From the IMG/VR virus record IMGVR_UViG_3300025141_000485, positions 1 through 30,798 of that record: DNA of 30,798 bases. One strand, written 5' to 3'. The notes below the pieces were generated by a model. It was given only the letters and a program-made list of their open reading frames with translations, made no database searches and was not told the origin of the DNA. The stretch comes from a virus. Position numbers and translations under genes: made by a program. This document shows, one piece after another, positions 1-7,300 of this stretch. The stretch's first letter is position 1. Each line of letters starts with the position of its first letter.

Positions 1-1
1 C

Positions 2-859
2 GGCCCGCTTCGCGCAGAGGGAGAGAACAGACCAAGCCGACCATCTCACATCATCGCCCATACCCTCGGCACGCAATGTGGAGGGGCAACAGAGGACGGC
101 ACCGGGCGCGGCGCACCGCTGGTGCCGGCGACGGTAGCGATCCGGGGCAGGGACGGCGGCGGGACCGCCGAGATGGGCGGGGATGTGGCGACCGCGCTGC
201 GTGCCAGCACGGGCGGCGGCGACAAAGCGCATGTGATGGTGCCGATCGGCTTCAACCCGACCAGCGTTCATCACGATGGTGTGCAGCACGGGATCTCACA
301 AACGTTGAAGGTTGGCACATCGAGCGGCGGTGAGGCGCCTGGTGTGATGGTGCCGCAGGCGATGGCCTTCGCGGAAAACGATAGGGGCGAGGTCCGATAC
401 GAAGGTGGCGATGGTCAGGTTGCGGGCGCGGTGAGCTCTGGCGGCGGCAAACCTGGGCAGGGCTACAAAGCTGTGATGGTGCCGATCGGCTTCAACCCGG
501 TGCCGGCAGCGGTCGACCTCTACAATGGCAGCGTGGACGGCGATGTAGCCGCGACTCTTGGTGCCGCGCTAGATCGGGGCAACGCAACGGGTCCTAGTGT
601 CATGAAAGCGGGCGCAGTTCGACGCCTAACGCCCCGCGAGTGCGAACGGCTGCAAGGGTTCCCAGACGATCACACGCTGATCGCATGGCGCGGCAAGCCG
701 CCGGAACTCTGCCCAGACGGCCCCCGCTACAAGGCGATCGGAAACAGCATGGCGGTCCCGGTTCTAGCCTGGATCGGCGAGCGTATCGCCAGCGTCGAGA
801 CCGCTGCTGCGTTCGGTTCGGTGGTCGGCGATGATGATGCTGGAGAGGTTGGATCATGA
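2..859 (+). CDS. DNA cytosine-5 methyltransferase, C-terminal part (5' end outside window)
   Basis: The frame is open from the left edge, so the N-terminal catalytic half (PCQ and ENV motifs) lies outside the window. The last part carries the C5-methyltransferase motif IX region (RLTPRECERLQGFPDDHT, about nt 622-675) and motif X (YKAIGNSMAVPV, about nt 727-762). Before motif IX, where the target recognition domain normally sits, the protein holds about five degenerate modules of 30-45 residues. Each has a pattern like 'IAHTL...GG...G..PxV', and VMVPIGFNP occurs twice. The enzyme would methylate cytosines in phage or host DNA, probably to evade restriction or in regulation. It overlaps the next gene by ATGA. 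The family is clear; the target sequence cannot be inferred. Confidence 0.88.
   Translation, partial: GPLRAEGENRPSRPSHIIAHTLGTQCGGATEDGTGRGAPLVPATVAIRGRDGGGTAEMGGDVATALRASTGGGDKAHVMVPIGFNPTSVHHDGVQHGISQTLKVGTSSGGEAPGVMVPQAMAFAENDRGEVRYEGGDGQVAGAVSSGGGKPGQGYKAVMVPIGFNPVPAAVDLYNGSVDGDVAATLGAALDRGNATGPSVMKAGAVRRLTPRECERLQGFPDDHTLIAWRGKPPELCPDGPRYKAIGNSMAVPVLAWIGERIASVETAAAFGSVVGDDDAGEVGS
232..499 (+). repeat. 28-bp perfect direct repeat inside the methyltransferase gene
   Basis: Two identical 28-bp copies lie at 232-259 and 472-499, exactly 240 bp apart and in frame. They encode VMVPIGFNP with flanking residues. They mark the module boundaries of the target-recognition region and could support in-frame recombination that gains or loses modules. 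Confidence 0.9.
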
Positions 860-1083
860 CTGACAAACGACAACAAACTGCGCTGGTGGAGTGCATCACG
901 CTGGTGGGCGGTGCCTATGCTGCTGCTGAGATCGCTGGCATCAGCCCTGCGTGGATGTACAAATGCCTAGCCAGAGGCTATCTGCCCACCAAGGCTGCAT
1001 ACAACCTGCTCAGAGCCTGTGACTGGCCCATCAGCAGGCTGGCTGAGTTGACGCTGCCCGGTGGGGTGGGTGATGACTGCTGA
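856..1083 (+). CDS. small helix-turn-helix protein (YdaS/Cro-like)
   Basis: This 75-residue protein starts in the ATGA overlap with the methyltransferase stop, so it is probably translationally coupled to it. Residues 14-48 read as a helix-turn-helix: 'GGAYAAAEIAGIS' followed by 'WMYKCLARGYLP'. The pattern of two Ala-rich short helices, Gly turn, recognition helix and 'G-Y-L-P' resembles YdaS-type antitoxin or Cro-like phage regulators. It probably binds DNA as a small repressor or activator; its operator is not identified. No partner toxin gene is visible. It is the last plus-strand gene before the converging late operon. Confidence 0.6.
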   Translation: MTDKRQQTALVECITLVGGAYAAAEIAGISPAWMYKCLARGYLPTKAAYNLLRACDWPISRLAELTLPGGVGDDC

Positions 1084-1130
1084 CCTGACCGTTTCTACCT
1101 GCGCGGAAAGAAGCAACCCTAGCGGTCAGG
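1084..1130. terminator. inverted repeat between convergent operons (possible bidirectional terminator)
   Basis: An 8-bp perfect inverted repeat, CCTGACCG (1084-1091) and CGGTCAGG (1123-1130), begins right after the HTH stop codon. It reaches into the last codons of the leftward operon. A small internal TTTC/GAAA pair lies in the 31-nt loop. Its position between converging genes suggests a shared terminator, but no clear T-tract follows in either direction, so this is tentative. Confidence 0.35.
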
Positions 1131-1367
1131 GCATTGCTTCAAGATCGCACGCTCGTACCGGCGACGACGCTCCATCCAGCCCGCGCTCACCTCGTAACTC
1201 CCGCTCTCCAGTTTCCGTATCTCCGTCTTCCCCAGCACTGTCGGGCGGGCGGGTGCCGGGCAGCAACTCGTCATGCCGGTCCCAAGCAGCAGCAACGTCG
1301 TCAGCACTGCCAACACCAAGAGCTGCTGACAGGCTGTCACGATGTCGTCGCTTCTCAGCGGCTTCAT
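1119..1367 (-). CDS. embedded lipoprotein-like protein, candidate outer-membrane spanin (Rz1-like)
   Basis: The 82-residue protein lies almost wholly inside the 106-residue gene at 1126-1446 in another frame. Its ATG is preceded by a strong ribosome site (AAGGAG, 7 nt spacing), which argues it is truly translated. Residues 12-34 form a hydrophobic signal-like stretch (QQLLVLAVLTTLLLLGTGM) ending at MTSC-C, a plausible though imperfect lipobox. The mature part is basic, with 'GWMERRRRYERAILKQC'. A short lipoprotein encoded within a second lysis-region frame is the classic Rz/Rz1 arrangement. It would span the periplasm and disrupt the outer membrane at lysis. Spanins diverge strongly, so the call rests on architecture and position. 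Confidence 0.55.
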   Translation of the reverse strand: MKPLRSDDIVTACQQLLVLAVLTTLLLLGTGMTSCCPAPARPTVLGKTEIRKLESGSYEVSAGWMERRRRYERAILKQCPDR

Positions 1368-1446
1368 GGGCCAACTCCTTAATGAGTGGCAACAGAGACT
1401 CTAGCACCTTCGTCAAGGCCCGCAGGAAGGCCAGGAAGGTGGACAC
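1126..1446 (-). CDS. amphipathic-helix protein, possible inner spanin partner
   Basis: The likely start is a GTG that shares its G with the TAG stop of the holin-like gene (TAGTG), giving 106 residues and coupled translation. The N-terminus (STFLAFLRALTKVLESLLP, then LIKELAHEAAEKRRHRDSL) is a long hydrophobic-to-charged helix. The rest is acidic, then Arg-rich and probably disordered. It hosts the lipoprotein-like gene in another frame, and the two stops lie within 7 nt. That nesting suggests the Rz (inner spanin) role. The helix contains K and E residues and is less clearly membrane-spanning than a typical inner spanin, so another lysis or membrane-associated role is possible. Confidence 0.5.
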   Translation of the reverse strand: MSTFLAFLRALTKVLESLLPLIKELAHEAAEKRRHRDSLSAALGVGSADDVAAAWDRHDELLPGTRPPDSAGEDGDTETGERELRGERGLDGASSPVRACDLEAMP

Positions 1447-1676
1447 TACTTCCGTCGCCTTGTCAGGCCACCGAGTATCGCCCTGACGAACCCCCAGACC
1501 TTGTTGTCCAGCTTGGTGTCGGTGATGTCCACAGCCTTGTCGATGATGGGAGCCAGGACTATCGCCCATGCGAGGATTCCTGCGGCGACTGTCCACCAGG
1601 GGAAAGCCTCTAGGGCTGGAACAATCGCTTCAGCTACGTTGGCCGCCGTTTCGGTTGCTGCTGTAGGCAAACTCAT
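1446..1676 (-). CDS. holin-like small membrane protein
   Basis: This 76-residue protein has one strong membrane segment (about residues 27-46, WWTVAAGILAWAIVLAPII), a mildly acidic N-terminus and a basic tail (LTRRRK), as in small phage holins. Its ATG has a strong ribosome site (AAGGAG, 7 nt). It lies between the endolysin and lipoprotein genes upstream and the spanin-like pair downstream. Holins form membrane lesions that time lysis and release endolysin. A second membrane protein in the same block (2556-2939) also has holin-like character, so which one is the true holin is unresolved. Confidence 0.6.
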   Translation of the reverse strand: MSLPTAATETAANVAEAIVPALEAFPWWTVAAGILAWAIVLAPIIDKAVDITDTKLDNKVWGFVRAILGGLTRRRK

Positions 1677-1712
1677 ATCAAACTCCTTCTCTCATAGACG
1701 TTGTTGAGTGGC

Positions 1713-1892
1713 TCATGGAGTCACTTCGATGGGAGCCGTTACAGGCGACACCTCGGCGCCCACATCTACAGGCGACACCTCGGCGGGCATCTCCACATCT
1801 GAAGGGCAGTCGTCGGTGGCGGGCGGGTCATCTTCGCAACCCACGATCAGCAGGCAGGCGAGCAGCGAAACAAACACGATCAGGCATCTCAT
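1713..1892 (-). CDS. short acidic lipoprotein in the lysis block
   Basis: From the ATG at 1892 (ribosome site GGAGG, 8 nt away) the product is 59 residues. It has a signal peptide (MRCLIVFVSLLACLLIVGC) whose lipobox is IVGC, so it should be a lipid-anchored periplasmic protein. The mature 40 residues are Asp-, Glu- and Pro-rich with the repeat AEVSPV (twice). The gene contains an 18-bp direct repeat at 1741-1758 and 1769-1786. Its size and Pro content would suit an outer spanin as an alternative to the embedded gene at 1119-1367. An entry-exclusion lipoprotein is also possible. Confidence 0.6.
   Translation of the reverse strand: MRCLIVFVSLLACLLIVGCEDDPPATDDCPSDVEMPAEVSPVDVGAEVSPVTAPIEVTP
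1741..1786. repeat. 18-bp direct repeat in lipoprotein gene
   Basis: The 18-bp word acaggcgacacctcggcg occurs at 1741-1758 and again at 1769-1786. On the minus strand it encodes the repeated (A)EVSPV segment of the lipoprotein. Confidence 0.85.
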
Positions 1893-1914
1893 GGCAAAAC
1901 CTCCGAATGGTGGA

Positions 1915-2559
1915 CTAGGGTGCCCTGCGCTCAACGTGCATCCAGTCACCGCCGCCAGTCTTCCAGTCAGCGCCGCATCGCCAACCGGCATCGCGGAAGA
2001 CCTGCAAGAACTCAGGGTGTACAGCGAGGGGGCAAGGCTGCCCATCCTTCTGCTTGCCGCCCCAGCGGTTGAGTGTTGGGTCGAAGTCGATTGCTATGCC
2101 CCAGGAATGCAGGGATAATTTGCTATCTGGTTCGTCCTTGATCTTCCGGGGAACGTAGGTCTGCACCGACCTGGGGGTGTATCCTGAACGGTCGCACGCT
2201 CTTCGGAATAGTGTTACAAACTCATCGCCCACAAGCCGGTGCAGCCTACGTCGCTGCCCAGTATGCAACTTAAACCTGCGAATGTTCAAGTCTTCCCATT
2301 CGTCATCGATGTCGATGTAGCGACCTCGACTTGAGGTCCAGTGAAAGGTTCCATACACCCGCTTGACCTCTGCCCTGGTCTTGGGAATGACGGGTGGCTC
2401 AGTCGGGGCAGCGGGTTGAAGGTCGCGGATCTTTGCGCGAACCTCCGGTCCAGGCCAACCGTCAACCTTCAAGTTCCAGCGAGTCTGAAACTCACGAGTC
2501 AGCACTTCCAGAGCGGCGCGGTCCATCGACAACAGGGTGAGGGCTCTTTCCTTGCTCAT
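1915..2559 (-). CDS. endolysin: M15-type D,D/L,D-peptidase with peptidoglycan-binding segment
   Basis: The 214-residue protein has a short N-terminal helical segment resembling a peptidoglycan-binding domain (residues 18-48, including LTREFQTRWNLKVDGWPGP). A C-terminal M15/VanY-like zinc peptidase domain follows. The zinc motif SLHSWGIAIDFD gives H151 and D158, and GDWMHVE supplies H208. It should cleave peptide cross-links in peptidoglycan. There is no signal peptide, so release needs the holin. The ATG at 2559 has a modest ribosome site (GGAAG) and overlaps the end of the preceding genes. Domain order and place in the lysis block make this a confident call. Confidence 0.9.
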   Translation of the reverse strand: MSKERALTLLSMDRAALEVLTREFQTRWNLKVDGWPGPEVRAKIRDLQPAAPTEPPVIPKTRAEVKRVYGTFHWTSSRGRYIDIDDEWEDLNIRRFKLHTGQRRRLHRLVGDEFVTLFRRACDRSGYTPRSVQTYVPRKIKDEPDSKLSLHSWGIAIDFDPTLNRWGGKQKDGQPCPLAVHPEFLQVFRDAGWRCGADWKTGGGDWMHVERRAP

Positions 2560-2710
2560 GGCTGGCTTCCAACCACGCCTCTACCCACGCCGGGCTGTGG
2601 TGTAACTCCCGATTCAGAACGTTTTTGGTGGTGTGAAGGATGCTTTGTGATTCCTGCCGCAGGTCCTTTAACTCCCGCAACAATTCCGACATATCGATCT
2701 TTTGTCGCAT
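2492..2710 (-). CDS. small coiled-coil protein overlapping holin-like gene and endolysin
   Basis: From the ATG at 2710 the product is 72 residues: a charged helix (residues 7-30, MSELLRELKDLRQESQSILH) followed by a Pro/Ser-rich tail. It overlaps the C-terminal third of the 2556-2939 gene and the first codons of the endolysin. The bases before its ATG are a run of seven G (minus strand), which serves poorly as a ribosome site. That run would also let ribosomes shift +1 from the upstream holin-like frame straight into this frame. It may be a separate protein or the C-terminal half of a frameshifted fusion. The amino-acid pattern looks more natural here than in the competing frame. Confidence 0.45.
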   Translation of the reverse strand: MRQKIDMSELLRELKDLRQESQSILHTTKNVLNRELHHSPAWVEAWLEASHEQGKSPHPVVDGPRRSGSADS

Positions 2711-2939
2711 GAGACCCCCCCGCTGTTTGCTGACCAACAAGAACGCCACTGCCGCCGCCTAGACCCAAAGCAGCGAGAAACCAAGGCATCCACTTCTTCG
2801 CAAGCCTGTTGACGCTGGCAGAATCCGACTGCTCGATTGTCGCGACTCGCGTGGCGAGATCCCGCACATCTATGTGGACCGCTCGTATGTCGGCCTTGAC
2901 CCCACGTATTAACTCCAACATCACAGGATCTGCCGTCAT
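2556..2939 (-). CDS. holin-like protein: N-terminal helix plus one membrane segment
   Basis: The ATG directly follows the upstream TAG and has an AAGGA ribosome site. Residues 5-47 form a charged helix (RGVKADIRAVHIDVRDLATR), and residues 50-70 form a Gly-rich membrane segment (MPWFLAALGLGGGSGVLVG). This soluble helix plus a single transmembrane helix resembles XhlA-type lysis accessory proteins. As read, the ORF continues to 127 residues, but the last 55 residues are Gly/His/Pro-rich and look like out-of-frame sequence overlapping the gene at 2492-2710. A shift at the G7 run (2715-2721) would instead extend the membrane segment into the coiled coil. Confidence 0.55.
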   Translation of the reverse strand: MTADPVMLELIRGVKADIRAVHIDVRDLATRVATIEQSDSASVNRLAKKWMPWFLAALGLGGGSGVLVGQQTAGGSHATKDRYVGIVAGVKGPAAGITKHPSHHQKRSESGVTPQPGVGRGVVGSQP

Positions 2940-3317
2940 CTACTTTTCCTTGGAAACCTTCTTCCGAACAGAAGCCTTCTTCCGAACAGAAGTCTTCTTC
3001 CGAACAGAAGCCTTCTTCCGAACAGAAGTCTTCTTCCGAACAGAAGTCTTCTTCTTAGGTTTGGCCTTTCTTTTGAATGTAGGTGTTGGGGGGGGCGCGG
3101 GCGCCGTCCATAGCAAGTAACCCTGCGCCCCAGCCCAGCCCACCATGCGGTTATACAGGTCTGGGCCGCGAGTCATCGCAGCCTTGACGACTGCGTCCTG
3201 GGGCACCTTGCGGGACCCGCGACTGACTCCCAGTCGAAAGACCTGCCGGCCTTTGACGACAAAGATGTGTCCCTTGCTGGGCGAGATCCAGACCTGGCAG
3301 TCTGCAAAATACTTCAT
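2940..3317 (-). CDS. basic protein with Lys/Arg-rich hexapeptide repeat tail
   Basis: The 125-residue protein has a compact N-terminal domain (residues 1-72, with many aromatic and beta-type residues). A Pro/Thr linker and a strongly basic tail follow, made of KKTSVR or KKASVR units: five good copies and a decayed sixth. The tail resembles histone H1 or bacterial nucleoid protein tails and probably binds DNA or RNA, or membranes. It has a good ribosome site (GGGGAG, 4 nt). It sits between virion structural genes and lysis genes, so it could be a minor virion protein or a late DNA-binding protein. The N-terminal domain is not recognised. Confidence 0.7.
   Translation of the reverse strand: MKYFADCQVWISPSKGHIFVVKGRQVFRLGVSRGSRKVPQDAVVKAAMTRGPDLYNRMVGWAGAQGYLLWTAPAPPPTPTFKRKAKPKKKTSVRKKTSVRKKASVRKKTSVRKKASVRKKVSKEK
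2943..3053. repeat. 18-bp coding tandem repeats (KK[T/A]SVR)
   Basis: Five near-identical 18-bp units lie at 2964-3053, each with the core cttccgaacagaag and differing at one C/T base that swaps Ala and Thr. A degenerate unit at 2943-2963 follows. The period is a multiple of three, so copy-number change keeps the frame. Confidence 0.92.
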
Positions 3318-3326
3318 GACGCTCCC

Positions 3327-4001
3327 CTACTTGTCGATGGCATACAGGAACCCATCGACCGCGCAGCCGGAACTGATCGACTCGATGACCATGGCGACCC
3401 GCCGGTTGCCCTTGTTCTGGAAGAAGCCTTTGACTGCACCCATCAGGGTGGTGGCGACGGTCAGGTCTACATCCGAGACCACAGCATCCTTCTGCCAAGT
3501 CAGGGTGTAGGGGTCCATCGTCCAGATGGCTGCCTCAAGTACACCGGGATCGCCAGTCGGGTTCTTTACAACGAAGACGTAGCAGATGTACTCCCACAGC
3601 CCGCAATCCACGCCATCGGTGGGCAAGGCAGGGGCTGCGGCAGCCGTGACATCATCCAGCACCGCCATGCGGGTGGCACCGCTGTCCACAGTGAAGGTCA
3701 CGTCTGCGGTGTCGGTGGCGACGTACACCACCAGGTCGGAACCGTCGTCGGTGTCGATCTGCACCACGCCTGCCGATGAGGACGAAGTGATGTTGGTCAC
3801 AGCCTCAATGAGCAGTTCGATGGCAACGGCAGTTGCGGTGGCGTCCTGGTTGATGAGGGTGTATGTCTTCTTGGTCCCGTTGACCCAGATGTACACCGTC
3901 TTCGCTCCGCCGCCGGTCTCGGCACCGACGACGGTGATGGTGGCACCCGACTTGTGTTTGTTGCCCGTCTTGGACAGGTTGCGCTGTAGGGTCTGACTCA
4001 T
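3327..4001 (-). CDS. putative virion structural protein with beta-sandwich domain
   Basis: The 224-residue protein overlaps the previous gene by ATGA and has a strong ribosome site (AAGGAG, 5 nt). Residues 22-130 show the alternating beta pattern common in phage tail and decoration proteins. A 'TVYIWVNGTKKTYTL' strand pair is followed by a helix rich in A, T and I (ATATAVAIELLIEAV) and more strands (VVQIDTDDGSDLVVYV). The protein at 17134-18258 has a similar segment. The C-terminal part has aromatic strands (GLWEYICYVFVV). It is likely an accessory virion protein; no specific function is recognised. Confidence 0.55.
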   Translation of the reverse strand: MSQTLQRNLSKTGNKHKSGATITVVGAETGGGAKTVYIWVNGTKKTYTLINQDATATAVAIELLIEAVTNITSSSSAGVVQIDTDDGSDLVVYVATDTADVTFTVDSGATRMAVLDDVTAAAAPALPTDGVDCGLWEYICYVFVVKNPTGDPGVLEAAIWTMDPYTLTWQKDAVVSDVDLTVATTLMGAVKGFFQNKGNRRVAMVIESISSGCAVDGFLYAIDK

Positions 4002-4330
4002 GACTTCTCCTTCTTCTTCTCGTCTTTGAGTTTGCGGTTCAATCCGTTGCGGATCACCTGAATGTCGGCGATGCGACCGAGCTTGTCCTCGACCTCCGCC
4101 AGTTTCTCACGCAGCATGTCGTTCTGCGCTCGCATCTGCTCTAGTTCCTCCAACGGATTCCTCACGTTGGCCTCCACCAGTTCCATGCGGTCGAAGAGGA
4201 AGCCGATCAGGGCGAGGGCATCGACGGTGTGGATGCCACGCTTGCGGAGCCCCTGTCGGTAGGCAATGCATGCCTTGGACATCGTGCCGTGGGTGCCAAA
4301 GAACTTGTGGTGTTGTGCCGCTGCGCTCAT
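3998..4330 (-). CDS. small coiled-coil protein downstream of the giant virion protein
   Basis: The ATG at 4330 overlaps the stop of the 1862-residue gene (ATGA), giving 110 residues. The first half has a small helical domain (SKACIAYRQGLRKRGIHTVD). The second half is a coiled coil (about residues 60-92, EELEQMRAQNDMLREKLAEV) ending in a Lys-rich tail. Translational coupling suggests it is made together with the giant protein and may bind or chaperone it, or be a minor virion component. The family is not recognised. Confidence 0.65.
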   Translation of the reverse strand: MSAAAQHHKFFGTHGTMSKACIAYRQGLRKRGIHTVDALALIGFLFDRMELVEANVRNPLEELEQMRAQNDMLREKLAEVEDKLGRIADIQVIRNGLNRKLKDEKKKEKS

Positions 4331-7300
4331 TCGTTCCCCTCCGGGGTGTTTGTGAAGACGTTGTACGCTGTATCGATCATCGACTTCAAGATGCTTTTGC
4401 TTTCGGGTGTGCCGACTTCCAGCGGAGAGATGAAGCCACGCTTTTTTACTTCGCTCGACGCACGCAGCCAATCCTTCTTCAGGGCACGCATGTGCTTGTG
4501 CATCTTCCGGTCGCCGGTCAGGGCAAGGTTCATCTCAAGTGCCTTCATGTGCATGGCATAGCGCAGGTTGATCTCACCCTGCCGCAGTTCGAGTGCCTGG
4601 TCCTCTTCCAAGGGGTTGAGCTTGTTGAGTTGGCGCCGGCTCTCCATTGCCATCCGACGCTTCTTGGCGTTGATGGACTGGACCGTGCGATACCACATGT
4701 TGGCTTGGTCAACGGCAGAGATACCCATCCCTGGAGTCAAGATGCGCGTGAAGGCTTCCACCGGGTGAACAGGTAGGTTGCGCTTGCCACGGGTCTGTAT
4801 CGCGCCCTGAGACAATCCTCGAGCCGCTTCGTAGGCAGCGCCGCCGGGCAGCGCGGTGAGCGGGCCTGACCTCTGCCAAGAGTCCACCGGCACAAACATC
4901 TTGGCGAGGTAGCCGAGAGCTCGGTAGGCATACACCGAGGTGCTGGGATTGGAGGGGGCAACGCCCGAGCCCTGGGCTGGGGAGTACAGCGACGACGGGT
5001 TCATGAAGACGAAGAAGGCATCGGTGAACGGATTCATCCGAGCGACCCGGCGCAGAACGTCATCGTCTGGCTGGATGTCATGCAGCACCGTGTTGAGGTT
5101 CGCGATGTCCCGCAGCGGGAGAGTCATCGTCAACTCGTGCATGTTGCCGTGCTTGTCGTAACCCTTGAAGGCCCGGAGCCACTTGCCGCCGCCACCTGCG
5201 GCATGGAACATCTGCGCGATGTCCCGACCACTGCCCATCAGCAAGCGGTTGGAGCCGAACGTGGTCAGGGCAGCGAACTGGTGCCCTGCCAAGAAGTGCT
5301 TGTCGCCACCATCCTCTTGGGCTGTGCGGGTCACATCGTAGGCATTCATGCCATCGACCATGAGCTTCATCATGTAGTGCTCTGGACGGTGGAGCATCAT
5401 CCGCATGGTGAAGTTAGCTTGCTTGTACCCGTAGGTCAGGAACGGGGGCACGATGAACTTGGACAGGGTATTGGTCTGCAACCAGGTCATGGCAGCAGGC
5501 TTGTCGCCATAGTCATGCAAGGTGTCGAGTGCCCACTGCACAGCCTCGGAGTGTTTCAAACCCAGACCATCCTTCGCAATGAAGTATGCCTGCGCTCGAC
5601 GCTGGTTCTCTCGCTTGACTGTCCATCGGATGACTGCTGTGTCTGCAAGTTGGCGGGTGAACTCCCGAATGCCTGCGCTGCCAGACATGGCGACTGGGTA
5701 GCCCTCTCTGGCATACCACTCTGCCTTGGCTGCATCGACTGCCTCTCGGTATGCCTTGCCCAGCTTGATGCCCTTCTTGTTGCCGCGCAGTCTGACGGGC
5801 ACCCCCCACTTCTCCCAAGCACCCTTGCCCACCGTGCCCAGGTCATAGAAACGCTGGAGCATCGTGGTCGTCTTCATGGCGCCGGTTGCGTCCTGCGACA
5901 CGCCACGCAGGGTCTGGTCGAGGACATGGGAACCGAGCGCACCGGCATGGGTCATGGCATCGCCGGTCACCATCGGGGTGGCATCGACGCCTGGTTGTTG
6001 AAGGAGACCATCGCTGATGAGCTTGGCTGTAGTCCCGTCGATCTTGCCGTGGTCGTGCAGCCTGTCCACCAGGGAATTGGACCTTGTGCGAGCGGTCCTC
6101 CAAGCTTTGTGGGTGGGCGTGTACCCGGACCTCGAGGCGAGGTTCAGAAGGTCTCCGAGTTCGTTGCGGACGTGGTAGCCGGGAAGATTGAAGCCTGTAT
6201 GCAGCAACTTCCACATGCCCAAAAGAGGGCCGACCGACTTATACTGCTCTCGGAGACCTCTGAACGCTTTCGCAATGCTGGGCGGGACGTACTTGCCGGC
6301 CATGGGTCCGAACATGAAGTTGTAGGGGTCCACGTTGGCTGCGGCTGCCTGAGGGGTCACGTCCTTGGTGGTCAGGAATCTCACCCACCCGGTCTTGGGC
6401 TCCAGTGAGATCATGCCGCTGCTGTCGAGGTAGGACTCGAGTTGCTTGAAGTAGTTCATGTTCTCAAGAAGCCACTGACTGTTGTCCAGTGTCCACTTGA
6501 CCGTCTGGTGGGTGGTGAACCCGGATAGATCGGCAGCATGTTGGGCGATGAAGGCAGACTGCTCGTCACCCGTGAGTTCCTTGGCTTCCCTCGTCCTTTT
6601 CTGGCGAAGGTTCTCAGCCGCCTCGACCTTCTCAAGCAGAGCGCCGGCAGCCTCAGCATCGGTGCGCTGACGCTTGTGCCTGGACGAGGTCTGCTTCATC
6701 GGGATGCCGAACACCTCTGCGCCCAGGTCCCTCTGGATGGCAGCCCATTTGGTGGTCATGTCGCTCCAAGAGCGCGACAGGTAGGCATCGTAGTTCTGGA
6801 GGATGGTCAGGGGGTGCTGACCCAGTGTCTCGACGAGGGCTTCCTGCTGCAAGCGGTAGGGCTCGTAGAAGCGATACAGGTCCGACTGCGGATTCGACAT
6901 CTCCCGCGAGACCCACCGGGCAAGAGCCGGCGTCTTCGCGTCGGAGATGAAGCGCACCGTTGGGTGAGACCGGATGATGCCCAGGAGCCTGGCCTGCGCT
7001 GCGACAGCGGCTTCACTCCCGCCGGCTGCATTCTCGATCTGCTTTGCCCCTTTGATGAACAGCTTCATGGGCTGCGTGTAGAGCAGGGCACCGTGCTCCG
7101 ACACAGGCAGTTCATAACTGCGCTTGCCGGCGGCGACGTTCGCCTCGTCCATCTTGGCGAGGATGCGTGGCAACTTCTCAGTGATTGGGTGGACGCTCTT
7201 CATCGGAACGTGGGTGTACTTGCCCTTGGTCACGGTCTCGGAGAAGGCATACGCCACCCAGTTGGTGTCGTGCTTCATCTTTTGAGCGAGACCCTTCATG

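Noticed and set aside
2718-2749. Possible GTG start at 2749 for the 2492-2710 gene
   Set aside because: The extra N-terminal residues have no ribosome site and lie within the membrane segment of the other frame; the ATG at 2710 or a frameshift entry is simpler.
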